A stretch of 30,363 nucleotides of DNA from CAYFJO01 sp964343305 (GTDB taxonomy: Bacteria; Planctomycetota; Planctomycetia; Pirellulales; Pirellulaceae), in contig CAYFJO010000091.1 in the NCBI GenBank assembly GCA_964343305.1, positions 1 to 30,363 of the forward strand. Reading direction: 5' to 3'. The position numbers and the translations under genes are program-made. Numbering within the stretch: the stretch's first letter is position 1; each line of letters begins with the position of its first letter. Of this stretch, positions 7,970 to 17,900 are shown piece by piece. The notes below the pieces were generated by a model. That model saw nothing but the letters and a program-made list of their open reading frames with translations. It was not told the origin of the DNA and made no database searches.

Positions 7970-8350
7970 TCAAGAAACTCTTTCCGATTCCGGGCAGCAT
8001 TCAATTAGACAAAGCCCCCGCTCCAGCAACACGGAGACACATGGATCGATGATCCGATAGTACATATTGATGCCGCCGCGGCGCGATCCAACGATCCCGC
8101 GATCAACCAATCGCTGCAATTGGTTCGACACGGCCTGTGGCTTCATGCCAACAGTTTCTGCCAATTCGGTTACGCACAACTCGTCCTCTCGGACCAATGC
8201 GTGCAGCAATCGCAAGCGCGTGTCGTTCGAAAACACTTTGAACAGCCGCATCAACGCCACTGCCTGGTCATCGCTGATCAGGGGGCGTTCTTCAATCGCG
8301 GGTTGCGGTGGAAACTTGACTTTTTGTCGCTTTGCCGTGTTTGTAGCCAT
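7970..8350 (-). CDS. ArsR/SmtB-family metal-responsive repressor
   Basis: The 126-residue product (start MATNTAKRQ at 8350) is a winged-helix regulator: LMRLFKVFSNDTRLRLLHALVRE, then ELCVTELAETVGMKPQAVSNQLQRLVDRGIVGSRR and the wing GGINMYYRI. ELCV matches the position of the ELCxC metal site of CadC/SmtB proteins, with only the first Cys kept; the C-terminal LCLIECC supplies three more Cys, so thiol binding of a soft metal is likely (inference). An upstream ATG at 8377 exists, but it would translate through the operator-like palindrome, so 8350 is preferred. It precedes the HMA-peroxidase by 32 bp in the same direction and probably represses the whole unit until metal or oxidant is sensed. 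Confidence 0.88.
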   Translation of the reverse strand: MATNTAKRQKVKFPPQPAIEERPLISDDQAVALMRLFKVFSNDTRLRLLHALVREDELCVTELAETVGMKPQAVSNQLQRLVDRGIVGSRRGGINMYYRIIDPCVSVLLERGLCLIECCPESERVS

Positions 8351-8356
8351 ACAATG

Positions 8357-8387
8357 TACACCGTACCGTGTAATCATGAATTGTCAA
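8357..8387 (-). promoter_or_regulatory. ArsR promoter and candidate autorepression operator
   Basis: On the minus strand a perfect -35 TTGACA (8387-8382) is followed after 16 bp by a weak -10 TACGGT (8365-8360). A 16-bp near-palindrome TACACGGTACGGTGTA (8372-8357, two mismatching positions) overlaps this -10 and lies just before the ATG at 8350. This is the usual place for an ArsR-type operator. No experimental or comparative support is available. Confidence 0.5.
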
Positions 8388-8444
8388 GAGCGAACGTCGG
8401 ATTGCATTGTCGCTCGAACCGCAGCTTCGTGCCACGAAAACTGC

Positions 8445-8473
8445 TTGACATGGCGACTGACAAAATAGTTAAT
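8445..8473 (+). promoter_or_regulatory. Sigma-70-like promoter for the giant fusion gene
   Basis: TTGACA (8445-8450), 17-bp spacer, GTTAAT (8468-8473) in an AT-rich patch. It would leave a leader of about 180 nt before the ATG at 8661. It is divergent from the ArsR promoter. Apart from these two promoters I see nothing in the 8388-8660 gap. Confidence 0.4.
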
Positions 8474-8660
8474 ACTTAACCAAATATGGAAGCGAAAGAT
8501 TTGCATCTTTATGGCCCAACCATTCGCCCAGACGCGCATGAATAAACCATAAGAGTCGCAAGCCAGCGGGCGAGTGAATAGCGACAACGTCTACACACCT
8601 GATCTCAGCGACGAGTTTCCAGACACGCTGGCACGCCGCGGCCGCGCTGGCAGCACCAAA

Positions 8661-11600
8661 ATGCAACGGACAACAATGATGCAATCAACGATAGAAATGC
8701 CGATCCTTTTTATCAGCGCGAGCTTGTTGTGCGCGTTGGCGGTGGTTGACGTCCGTGCTGACGAAACTTGGAAGGCGGGCGTGGCTTACTCGTTGCGAAC
8801 CGCGCCGAAGGATCTCGTGGTCAACGGGGATGGTCGAACGAACGATACGATGCCGTCGATGGCCGTCTTGTCGGACGGTACGACGTGGATGGCCTGGCAC
8901 GCTTACCGCGACCGGCGCGACCGCGTGTTGGCGCGCAGGATAGGCCCGGACGGTTTGGGGAAGGTGCAGGAAATCAGCGAGGGAAATGCAATCAACGATG
9001 CTCCCATGCTGGTCGCTGCTGCCGATGCAACGGCGTGGGTCTTTTGGGAGACCTTGCACGATGGTCGTTGGCGGCTGATGGGCCGGCAGTTGAAAGACGA
9101 CACGTGGCAAACGGCGGTCGTTCTGTCGGATGACGCAGCCGATGCCATGACGCCGGCCGCCGTTTCGCTTGGTGATGGCCGGGTGTTGCTGGCGTGGTCG
9201 CAACACCGGGATGATCGCTTCCGCGTCGCCTACCGAATCCTTGAGAGAGGTTCATGGACTGATCCTGCGCTGATCTCGTCGCCCGATTACGATTCGTTTC
9301 GTCCCGCCGTCGTGGCCGACACAGACGGGCGTGCCTGGGTGTTCTGGGACAGTTATCGCGACGGCAACTATGTCGTGCGGGGTCGTTCGGTGCTGCCCAA
9401 GCCAGGTGAGACGGAGCACATCTCAGCGGCCGGCGCGTACGCCATCACCCCCACGGCGCTGGCCACGCGGCAAGGCGTGTGCGTTGCCTGGCTGCAACTG
9501 GATGACGTGATCGGTGGCGCCGGCGTGGTCAGCCAGATGCACACGCTGCGAATGGCGATCCGTGACGACCAACGCTGGCGGCTGGCTCGCGACGAAGCCG
9601 GCGGATCTGTCGCGGCCACGTTAACACACGGGATCATGGTCAAAGTGGAACCGCGACCGGAGATGAAGCTCGGTTACATGGGTCGCTGCCGAGTGCCGAT
9701 GCTGATCGAAGACGGCGACACCGTGTGGTTGCTGTGGGACCGCAAACGCAATCCACCCGGTCACCCACAGCTTTCCGACGGAGAACTCGTCGGCCGCCCC
9801 TTTCGCGACAAACAATGGCAGAAACCGGTCGTGTTGCATCAAGGTCTGGTCGACTATCACGTCGCCACGAATCCGCTGACCGCTGGCCGTAAGTTTATTG
9901 TCCTGGCGTCGGAACTGCCGCGGTATCGCCGACGGATCTATCATCGCCTTGTGGCCGACTTGAACGAGCACACGCCTTTCCAACAGGCCGAGTGGCTCGG
10001 CTGGCGACCGGTCAAGCTGCCGCTGCCGCAAGAGCAGCCGTCGCGACACGAAGCGCGCATCGCCGAGAAGACCTACAAGCTGTACTGGGCCGATCTTCAC
10101 AATCACGGCACGTACACGTGCGACGCCGAAGGCGAGATGGATGAACTGCTGCACTACGCCCGCGATCGCGCGCGAATCGACGTGGTTTGCATCACCGACA
10201 ACGACGATATCTTCGACGACCCGTTGACCGAGGCCGAGTACGCCAAAACAACGTTTCATGCTCGGCGGATGTCCCGTGCAGGCGGATTCCTCGCGCTGCC
10301 CGGCTATGAATGGACGTCACACTTGCCAGGCTCGCAGAAGATCGACCGGGCCGACCCCCGCGGATACGACTTCCAGTCGCGCCGCAAGTTGGGCTACGGA
10401 AACGATCACCGGACCGTGATCTATCCATTGACCGGCGGACCGCTGTTGCGTCACACCGAATTCAACAACGACATCCGCAAGCTGCACAAAGCGGTCGATG
10501 CAGCGGGTGGTCTGGCGCTGGCACAACATGCCGGTTGGACACCAACCCGCCATCCCAGCGAGGCGGGAGTCGAGGTCACGTCAGCCTGGGGCATTTACCT
10601 GAATCAGGCCAGCAACCGCTATCACGGGTTTCTCGACCGCGGCTACCGCTATGCGTTCATGGGCCATAGCGATTCGCATCGCCGCAATCCCGGCCTGGGT
10701 GGGGCGCTCACGGGAGTCTATGCCGAAGAGTTGACGGACAAAGCGATCATCGACGCGATCCGGCAGCGGCGCGTATTCGCCACGAACGGCTCCCGCATTA
10801 TCGTGGAGTCGCGTGCCAACGGCGCCTTCATGGGAACCGAAGTCCGCAGTGAAGACAGGATTGTCGAGGTTGTTCTGGACGTGATTGCCACGAAACCGAT
10901 CGTCGAGGCGACATTGATCCGTGATGGGCAGAAACTGAAAACGTTTTCGGGAGACGGCAAAAAGAATCTCCACGTCGTGTTCAACGACGAGAATCTTCCG
11001 AAAGGAACGCACTGGTACTACTGGCGCATCGCACAGGAAGGTGAGTCGCCACTGTATCGCGGCAACGCCAAGGTCGCACGCGGACACTTGGCATGGTCCA
11101 GCCCTCACTGGGTCACGGTGGGAAGCAAACAGCCCGCCAAGCCAATTGAACGCCGTGCCGATGCGCCGAAACCGTTGCCGGCGGACGAGAGCGTCAAACG
11201 TTTTCGCCTGCCGAAAGACCTGCGCATCGAGCTGGTGGCGAGCGAGCCGCTGGTTGCGGATCCATCGGCAATCGCGTGGGACGAACGAGGCCGATTGTTC
11301 GTGTGCGAACTGCACGGCTACAACCTGGAAGGGCATCTGGACGTCCAGGAACTGAACAAGACGGGCGTGTTGGATCGCGTCGTCCGGCGCATCCCAGCCG
11401 GCCCGCAGGCGAAAAAAGCTGCCGAAGAGGAGACCTACGGGACCGTCAAGCAACTCATCGACACCGACGGTGACGGGCGGATGGATCGCGCCGACGTCTG
11501 GGCCGATCGTCTGCCGCCGTGTCTAGGGTTGGTGGCGGCTCGCGGCGGCGTGATTGTCGTTTGTCGGCCGGACATTATTTATCTGGCCGATCGTGACGGC

Positions 11601-14600
11601 GACGGCAAAGCAGAGGTGCGTGAGAAACTCTTCACAGGCTTCGGCATCACCACGCTCGAACGCTCGATCAACAACCCGCGCTGGGGACTGGACAACTGGA
11701 TCTATGTCGCCGGTGGGAACGCTGGGGGAACGATCACCGGCCCTCACTTGAAGATGCCGGTCCAGATCGGCACGACCGACTTTCGCTTCAGAGCGGATGG
11801 CAGTGCGATCGAGCCGGTTACCGGCCGGAACCAGACGTTCGGCCTGACGATGAACGACTGGGGTGATCGGTTCCTGATCACAACGCGCTCGCCCGCGTTG
11901 TACGCCGTCCCGCTGCCTCATCGGTATTTGGCGCGCAACCCGTACGTGCCGTCGCCGGCAACCGTGGCCAACGCCGCTGGGTATGACCGCGTCTATCCGA
12001 CTAGCAACCCTCATCCGTGGCGCGTCGAACGCAGCCAGAAAGCCGATTGGAACAAATACTATAGCCAGCGTTACGGCATCGCCGAATCCGCACCCAACGG
12101 CTACTTCACCGCGGCCTGTGGCCAGATGATCTATCGCGCTGATGCGCTCCCCGAAACGTATTGCGAAAACCTTTTCGCCTGCGAGCCGGCGCAGAACATG
12201 ATCCACCGCTGTTTGATCCAGCGCGACGGGCTACGGTTCAAGGCTCGTCGCGCGCCGGGCGAAGAGGAATCGGAGTTTCTTACATCCACCGATCGGTGGT
12301 TCCGACCGACCAACCTCGCGACCGGTCCTGACGGGGCGATGTACGTCGTGGACATGTACCGCGAGATTATCGAGGACTATTCCGCGATTCCACGGTACTT
12401 GCAACAGCAATACGGCTTGATCGAAGGCAAGGACCGTGGGCGCATTTGGCGCATTGTTCGTAGCCGAACTCGTGAGAGTTCGGAGCCGGAAGTCTTACGA
12501 CTTTCGCTACGGGACACGAACGAACTCATTGTGTTGCTCTCCCACTCCAATGCCTGGTGGCGAGAAACGTCGCAGCGATTGTTGATCGAACGCGGCGACA
12601 AGTCAGCGGTTGCACCGCTAAGAAAACTCGTGCAGGAGGGCAAAACACCGCAGACGCGTTTGCACGCACTGTACACGTTGGACGGCTTGCGAGCGCTCGA
12701 ACTTGAAACGGTTGGGCGAGCGATTGACGATCCGCACTTCGCAGTGCGGGTGCATGCGCTGCGTTTATCCGAACCGTGGCTGGACAAGCGATCGTCGCTG
12801 CTGGAAAAAGTCATCCAGCGAGTCGAAGATCCGGACGTGAGAGTCCGTTTGCAGTTGGCGTTGACGCTGGGCGAGAGCGTCAGCAGAGCACCGAGTAGCC
12901 GAACTCGTGAGAGTTCAGCCCCGAAGTCTCACGACTTTGGCTACGTGCTGGCGGCACTGGTGCGACTGGCCGCGCGCGACGGCGCCGACCAGTGGATGCG
13001 GGCGGCAATTCTCAGTTCCGCGGCCAACTCCGCGGATCGTTTGCTGGCCGCGATCGTTCGTCGCACGGACGACGCGGGTGACAGCCGCGCTTTGCTGGCG
13101 CCACTGGCCGCGATCGTGGGCGCACGGCACAACAACGAAGAGGTCGGCGAGCTTTTGCGGACGATCGCGGCCATCGGAGACGATGGCGCGACGCAGCTTA
13201 CTTGCCTGAAAGGGCTGGTCGCGGGACTCGAGCGAGGCAAGCCCCAGCCGTTGACTTCCACCGACGGCCAACGCGCCCTCAGCGGTCTGTTGATCGCTCC
13301 ATCTGCCGAGGTGCGTGTGCTTGCCCTGCGCGTCGCCGGTCTGGTGAAGCTGGCCGATTCGCCGGAGATGAAAGCGGCGTTCGACAGCGCGGCGCGCGAG
13401 GCGTTGGATGACGACCGGCCTCTCGCCGTCCGACAAGCGGCGGTCGCGCTGCTGGCCAGCGGGCCATACACGACGCTGGCCGATACAAGCCGGCGGCTGC
13501 TCAATCCTCGCCAGCCGCTCGACCTGCAACTGGCGGCCGTCAGTGCCCTTTCTTCGGCCGATGATCCGAATGTCGCTTCTGTCCTGCTGTCCAACTACAA
13601 AAGCTATTCACCCAAGATCCAAGCGGCTGTGATTGATGCCATCTTCAGCCGCACAAATCGCCTGTCCCGTCTGCTCGACGCCATCGAGCGCGGCACCATA
13701 TCTGCTCAAAGCATCGGGCCTTTGCACCGCGTCCAATTGCTCGAAAGCCGCGACGCGCAGATCCGCCGTCGCGCCAAGCTGTTGTTGGCAAAACAGGCTC
13801 CGCAGAAACGCCGCGAACTGTTCGAGCAATATGGGACGGCACTGTCCGGATCACGCGACGCGACGCGGGGAGAGGCCGTTTTCCAAAAGACCTGCGCGAA
13901 GTGCCATCGACTCAAAGGCCAAGGACATCAGATCGGCCCCGACCTGACGGCAACTAGCAATCGGCCTGACGAAACCTTGCTGTTGGACATGCTGCAACCG
14001 AGCAACCAGATTGCATCCGGTTTTCGCAGCTACGTGGTGATCGATACCAACGGACGCGTTTTCACCGGCGTGCTGGCATCGGAAAGTGCCACGAGCATTA
14101 CATTGCGAAATGCCGCCGAAGCCGCGGCGGCAAGCGATGGCAATCCCGTTGATGAACGAACGGTGCTTCGCAAAAACATCGAAGAACTGCGGGCGTCGGA
14201 CCAGTCGCTGATGCCGGACGACTTGCACAAGCAAATCAGCCCGCAGGACATGGCGGACCTGATCGCTTTCCTGCGAAAGACACTCGGTCCAGTCGCGCCA
14301 AATGTGCTGACGCTGTTCGACGACGATCGCAGTTTCGCCGAACTGCTGAGCGAAGGCAGCGGTACGGCCAAGGTGCAGACCGACGACAAACTGTCCGGCC
14401 AGGTCGCGCTGGTTGTCACTCCGCCGCAGCGTTACGCCGCGGCAATCGACGGCTGGAGTTACCGCATCCGCCAGACGCCTGGCGCCGGCGAGTTTAGATA
14501 CATCCGCTTTGCGTGGAAGACCCGTGAAGGGACCGGCGTCATGATTGAACTGGCCGCCGCCGGCAAATGGCCTCCGGCGAACCAGCCGATCCGCCGCTAC

Positions 14601-14816
14601 TACGCTGGTAAAAACACAACAGGTTGGAAGGCAACCGAAGTCTCCCCCCAGGCGCCGACCGAATGGACCGTCGTAACGCGCGACCTATGGAAGGAGTTTG
14701 GCGACTTTACCCTGACGGGCGTTGCCCCGACTGCGATGGGCGGTGAAGCCCGTTTCGATCGTATTGAACTTCTACGTGGACTTGAGACGATATCCAATAA
14801 CCAAGCGGAGAAGTAA
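8661..14816 (+). CDS. Giant fusion: propeller + PHP domain + membrane-bound-dehydrogenase + HEAT + cytochrome c
   Basis: About 2051 residues. The ATG at 8661 is chosen because the signal peptide (MPILFISASLLCALAVV, cleavage near VRADE) follows it; a GTG at 8574 is open but adds an odd leader. Order: repeated DGxxWxxWxxxRDG motifs of a beta-propeller (about 45-450); a PHP-type domain with ADLHNHGTYTCDAEGE near 477 and GHSDSH near 667; a TIGR02604-type dehydrogenase propeller (about 843-1270, with DTDGDGRMDRADVWADRL); HEAT-like repeats (about 1280-1720); a TIGR02603-type heme domain with CAKCH near 1744; and a C-terminal beta domain of about 160 residues. PHP domains are metal-dependent phosphoester hydrolases; the rest is typical of exported planctomycete redox proteins of unknown substrate. 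Two REP-like elements are translated in frame at 12460 and 12895. Confidence 0.85.
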   Translation: MQRTTMMQSTIEMPILFISASLLCALAVVDVRADETWKAGVAYSLRTAPKDLVVNGDGRTNDTMPSMAVLSDGTTWMAWHAYRDRRDRVLARRIGPDGLGKVQEISEGNAINDAPMLVAAADATAWVFWETLHDGRWRLMGRQLKDDTWQTAVVLSDDAADAMTPAAVSLGDGRVLLAWSQHRDDRFRVAYRILERGSWTDPALISSPDYDSFRPAVVADTDGRAWVFWDSYRDGNYVVRGRSVLPKPGETEHISAAGAYAITPTALATRQGVCVAWLQLDDVIGGAGVVSQMHTLRMAIRDDQRWRLARDEAGGSVAATLTHGIMVKVEPRPEMKLGYMGRCRVPMLIEDGDTVWLLWDRKRNPPGHPQLSDGELVGRPFRDKQWQKPVVLHQGLVDYHVATNPLTAGRKFIVLASELPRYRRRIYHRLVADLNEHTPFQQAEWLGWRPVKLPLPQEQPSRHEARIAEKTYKLYWADLHNHGTYTCDAEGEMDELLHYARDRARIDVVCITDNDDIFDDPLTEAEYAKTTFHARRMSRAGGFLALPGYEWTSHLPGSQKIDRADPRGYDFQSRRKLGYGNDHRTVIYPLTGGPLLRHTEFNNDIRKLHKAVDAAGGLALAQHAGWTPTRHPSEAGVEVTSAWGIYLNQASNRYHGFLDRGYRYAFMGHSDSHRRNPGLGGALTGVYAEELTDKAIIDAIRQRRVFATNGSRIIVESRANGAFMGTEVRSEDRIVEVVLDVIATKPIVEATLIRDGQKLKTFSGDGKKNLHVVFNDENLPKGTHWYYWRIAQEGESPLYRGNAKVARGHLAWSSPHWVTVGSKQPAKPIERRADAPKPLPADESVKRFRLPKDLRIELVASEPLVADPSAIAWDERGRLFVCELHGYNLEGHLDVQELNKTGVLDRVVRRIPAGPQAKKAAEEETYGTVKQLIDTDGDGRMDRADVWADRLPPCLGLVAARGGVIVVCRPDIIYLADRDGDGKAEVREKLFTGFGITTLERSINNPRWGLDNWIYVAGGNAGGTITGPHLKMPVQIGTTDFRFRADGSAIEPVTGRNQTFGLTMNDWGDRFLITTRSPALYAVPLPHRYLARNPYVPSPATVANAAGYDRVYPTSNPHPWRVERSQKADWNKYYSQRYGIAESAPNGYFTAACGQMIYRADALPETYCENLFACEPAQNMIHRCLIQRDGLRFKARRAPGEEESEFLTSTDRWFRPTNLATGPDGAMYVVDMYREIIEDYSAIPRYLQQQYGLIEGKDRGRIWRIVRSRTRESSEPEVLRLSLRDTNELIVLLSHSNAWWRETSQRLLIERGDKSAVAPLRKLVQEGKTPQTRLHALYTLDGLRALELETVGRAIDDPHFAVRVHALRLSEPWLDKRSSLLEKVIQRVEDPDVRVRLQLALTLGESVSRAPSSRTRESSAPKSHDFGYVLAALVRLAARDGADQWMRAAILSSAANSADRLLAAIVRRTDDAGDSRALLAPLAAIVGARHNNEEVGELLRTIAAIGDDGATQLTCLKGLVAGLERGKPQPLTSTDGQRALSGLLIAPSAEVRVLALRVAGLVKLADSPEMKAAFDSAAREALDDDRPLAVRQAAVALLASGPYTTLADTSRRLLNPRQPLDLQLAAVSALSSADDPNVASVLLSNYKSYSPKIQAAVIDAIFSRTNRLSRLLDAIERGTISAQSIGPLHRVQLLESRDAQIRRRAKLLLAKQAPQKRRELFEQYGTALSGSRDATRGEAVFQKTCAKCHRLKGQGHQIGPDLTATSNRPDETLLLDMLQPSNQIASGFRSYVVIDTNGRVFTGVLASESATSITLRNAAEAAAASDGNPVDERTVLRKNIEELRASDQSLMPDDLHKQISPQDMADLIAFLRKTLGPVAPNVLTLFDDDRSFAELLSEGSGTAKVQTDDKLSGQVALVVTPPQRYAAAIDGWSYRIRQTPGAGEFRYIRFAWKTREGTGVMIELAAAGKWPPANQPIRRYYAGKNTTGWKATEVSPQAPTEWTVVTRDLWKEFGDFTLTGVAPTAMGGEARFDRIELLRGLETISNNQAEK
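12460..12510. repeat. In-frame REP-like double hairpin, copy 1 (class A)
   Basis: GTAGC head; 7-bp stem CGAACTC/GAGTTCG with GTGA loop; then AAGTC/GACTT with TTAC loop; GCTAC tail. It is 51 bp long and adds 17 codons (SRTRESSEPEV...) in the linker between the dehydrogenase propeller and the HEAT repeats. The paralogue at 14952 has unrelated sequence of similar length there. Confidence 0.8.
12895..12944. repeat. In-frame REP-like double hairpin, copy 2 (class A)
   Basis: GTAGC head; CGAACTC with GTGA loop and GAGTTC; then GAAGTC with TCAC loop and GACTTT; GGCTAC tail. It is read in the same frame as copy 1 (435 bp apart) and also gives SRTRESS. The paralogue has TLGEIDGDQ where this protein has about 17 extra residues, so this copy looks like a true insertion. 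Confidence 0.8.
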
Positions 14817-14883
14817 GCCCAGCCGCCAGACCGGTTCTGTAAAAGGCAACTACAAATGTGACTCACGTCATTCGAATGTGTCC

Positions 14884-14941
14884 GTAGGACGGGCACTCTT
14901 GCCCGTCGGTTTTCGGAGTCGGGCAGGAGTGCCCGACCTAC
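14884..14941. repeat. REP-like double hairpin, class C, just before a start codon
   Basis: GTAGG head; perfect 7-bp stem ACGGGCA/TGCCCGT with CTCT loop; 13-nt spacer; CGGGCA/TGCCCG with GGAG loop; ACCTAC tail. It ends 10 bp before the ATG at 14952, leaving room only for the Shine-Dalgarno AGAGGA. It may affect transcript stability or read-through between the two paralogues. Confidence 0.8.
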
Positions 14942-14951
14942 AAGAGGAAAA

Positions 14952-17900
14952 ATGAATAGTGACGAGGGATTCATGACGAAGCGTTTGATTTTCATTTCTG
15001 CAATGTTAGTCGCTGCAAGCATGGCTCTCGCGCCAGCCATCGGGAAAGAACCGGCTAGCAGCCGTGACGAAAAAGTCCGTGACTCAAGCGACCCGCTGCC
15101 GCGCGTCCCACCAACCGATCCTGGGACGGCGGTCAATACGATTCAGCTTCAAGACGGCTTTCGCGCGGAGTTGATCGCGGCGGAACCGTTGGTCACCGAC
15201 CCGATCGCGATGCAATACGACGAGAACGGACTGGCCTATGTCGTCGAAATGAACGACTACCCCTACTCCGACAAGTCGCGCGATCAGGCTTGGAAGGAAC
15301 AGACGTCCGAGCCAATCGGCCGCGTGCGAATCCTGGAAGCCACCGACGGCGACGGCAAGTTCGACAAGTCGACCGTGTTCGCCGACAAGCTGTCCTGGCC
15401 GTCGGGCGTTGCGGTGTGGAAAGGCGGCGTGTACGTCGCAGCCACGCCGGATGTGTGGTATCTCAAAGACACTGACGGCGACCGCCGCGCAGATATCCGC
15501 CGCAAGATCTTCACCGGCTTTCGCAAGTACAACGTGCAAGCTGTGATGAACAACTTCCAGTGGGGACTCGATCATCGCATCTATGCAGCCGGTTCGAGCA
15601 ATGGCGGCGCGGTCGAGTCGATGGCAAATGAAACTCACACCTCTGAACCGGTTCGCATCAGGCGAAACGATTTCCGCTTCGACCCGAGGACCGAACGTTT
15701 CGAAGCTATCTCCGGCGGCGCTCGCTTTGGCCACACCCAGGATGATTGGGGGAATCGATTTCTCTGCGACATCCGCAATCCGGTTCAACACGTTGTCTTG
15801 CCGGCGCGGTATCTCCGCCGCAACCCGTTTCTTCCCGTGAGGTCGGCGCTCAACGACGTTGCGGACTCGGGCGACGCGATCGCCGTGTTCCAAGTGAGTC
15901 CCCCCGAAGCCTGGCGCGCGATCAATGCCGGGCGCCTCGCCGCCGACGTGGCAACGAAATCGCCGTACGACTCAACGGTTGCGAAGGGTTTTGTGACGTC
16001 GTCCAGCGGCGTCACGATTTATCGCGGCGCAGCCTATCCAAAGAAGTTCTATGGAAACGCCTTCATCGGCGAAGTGGCGGGAAACCTCGTTATGCGATAC
16101 CGGCTCGCGCCGTCGCGTGTCAGCTTCGAGGCCACACGAACCCACGACAAGGTCGAGTTCCTTGCCTCGACGGACAATTGGTTCCGGCCGGTAAACTTCG
16201 TCAACGCACCGGACGGGACATTACACGTTCTGGATATGTATCGCGAGACGATCGAGCATCCGTGGTCGATGCCGGATGACCTGAAGGCCCGCGTTGATTT
16301 GACGAGCGGCCGCGATCGGGGACGAATCTATCGCCTCGTGCCGCCGAAATACCGTGCCGGATTCCAACAGCCTTCTCCACCGCGGCTGGGAAGCGCTTCG
16401 ACCGCCGAACTGGTTGCGGAGCTGGAGAATCCCAATTCGTGGTGGCGCGAAACCGCGCATCGATTGATCTTCGAGCGCCAGGATCCTGGCGCGGTGACTC
16501 CGTTGCGGACGCTGCTGCGCGACAGTCAATCGGCGGTTGCCAGGTTGCACGCCCTCTGGTCGCTCCAGGGACTTGCCGCGCTGACTGACGATGATCTGAA
16601 AGCCGCGTTGGCTGATCCCGACGCGCACGTCCGTGAACACGCGGTTCGCTTGGCCGAGCCGCGGTTGAAGGATGAACCGAGTCTTCGGCAGATGGTTATC
16701 GCCGCCGCGCGGGACGACAGCGCGCGCGTCCGCTTTCAGACGGCCTTGACGCTGGGCGAGATTGACGGCGACCAGGCGACAGCGGCACTCGCGGCGATCG
16801 CCCGACGCGATGCGGCCGATCCGTGGACGCGAATGGCTGTGTTGAGTTCTCTCTCTCGATCGCCATTTCCGTTTCTCATCGACGTGCTGGCTGACCGCCA
16901 GTTCGCCGCCAGCGAGCCAGGTCTACAAATGATCGGACAGCTCGCCTTCATCGTCGGTGCAAGCAGTGACGCGGATGCCATCGACCGAGTTCTGCTGGCC
17001 GCCGCCACGAGCCCAGGCCGACGCGAGGTCGTGACGAATATCGGGGCGGGGCTCAAACGGACGCGCCGCGATTTGAGCCAAGTGGCCGCGGACAAAACTA
17101 GACTAGGTGGGCGTGTCGTTTCCAAGATGCTCGACGAAGCTCGGCAGACGGCGCTCGCGGCGGGCGGCGAAATGCAAAACCGGTTGCAAGCGATCGAGCT
17201 GTTGGGCTACAGCCGTTTCGAAGCGGTGCGAGAGATGTTGACGAGGCTGCTCGATACGCGCCAGCCGCACGCGATCCAGTCTGCGGCGATCCATGCGATG
17301 ACTGGGTTTTCAGGCCGAGAAGTTGCTGACATCTTGCTCAGCAAACACTCGAATTTGACGCCGGATGTGCAGGCGGATCTCGTCGGTCGGTTGCTGACGC
17401 GGTCGGAGTGGATTCCGATTGTGCTTGACGCGGTGCAAGCCCGCATTGTGCCGGCCCGTCGCATTTCACCGGTCCGGCGTTTGATCTACATGGAAAGCAC
17501 CAACGTGGCGATCCGCGAGCGGTCGGTCAAACTGTTCTCTGCCGACCTGCCGGGTCCGCGCAGCGCTGCCATCGCCGAGTATCAAGCGGCATTGTCCCTG
17601 CCCAGTGATACGGTGCGCGGGGAAAAAATATTTCGGCGGGAATGTGCCAATTGCCATCGCCTGGGAAAACGAGGGCATGAGGTCGGATCGAACCTGGCAA
17701 CCGTCCAGAACCGAACTCCCGCTCAATTGCTAGTGAATATCCTCGATCCCAACCGTGAAGTATCACCGAACTTCCTGGAATATGTCGTGGTCACCGACGA
17801 TGGCCGAATCAACACCGGCATCATTGCGTCGGAAACAGCCACCAGCATCACACTCCGCCAGACGGAAGGCAAACAGCAGACGATCCTGCGCAGTGACATC

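Noticed and set aside
8574..8660. GTG at 8574 as the start of the giant fusion protein
   Set aside because: It would place a charged 29-residue leader before the signal peptide and has no ribosome site. The ATG at 8661 or a few codons later is better.
10581..11453. 290-codon minus-strand ORF inside the giant fusion gene
   Set aside because: Long antisense frames are common in GC-rich genes. The plus strand carries the PHP and dehydrogenase motifs here.
14722..14955. 77-codon ORF containing VGRALLPV
   Set aside because: This is the translation of the class C repeat and the end of the previous gene in another frame, not a gene.
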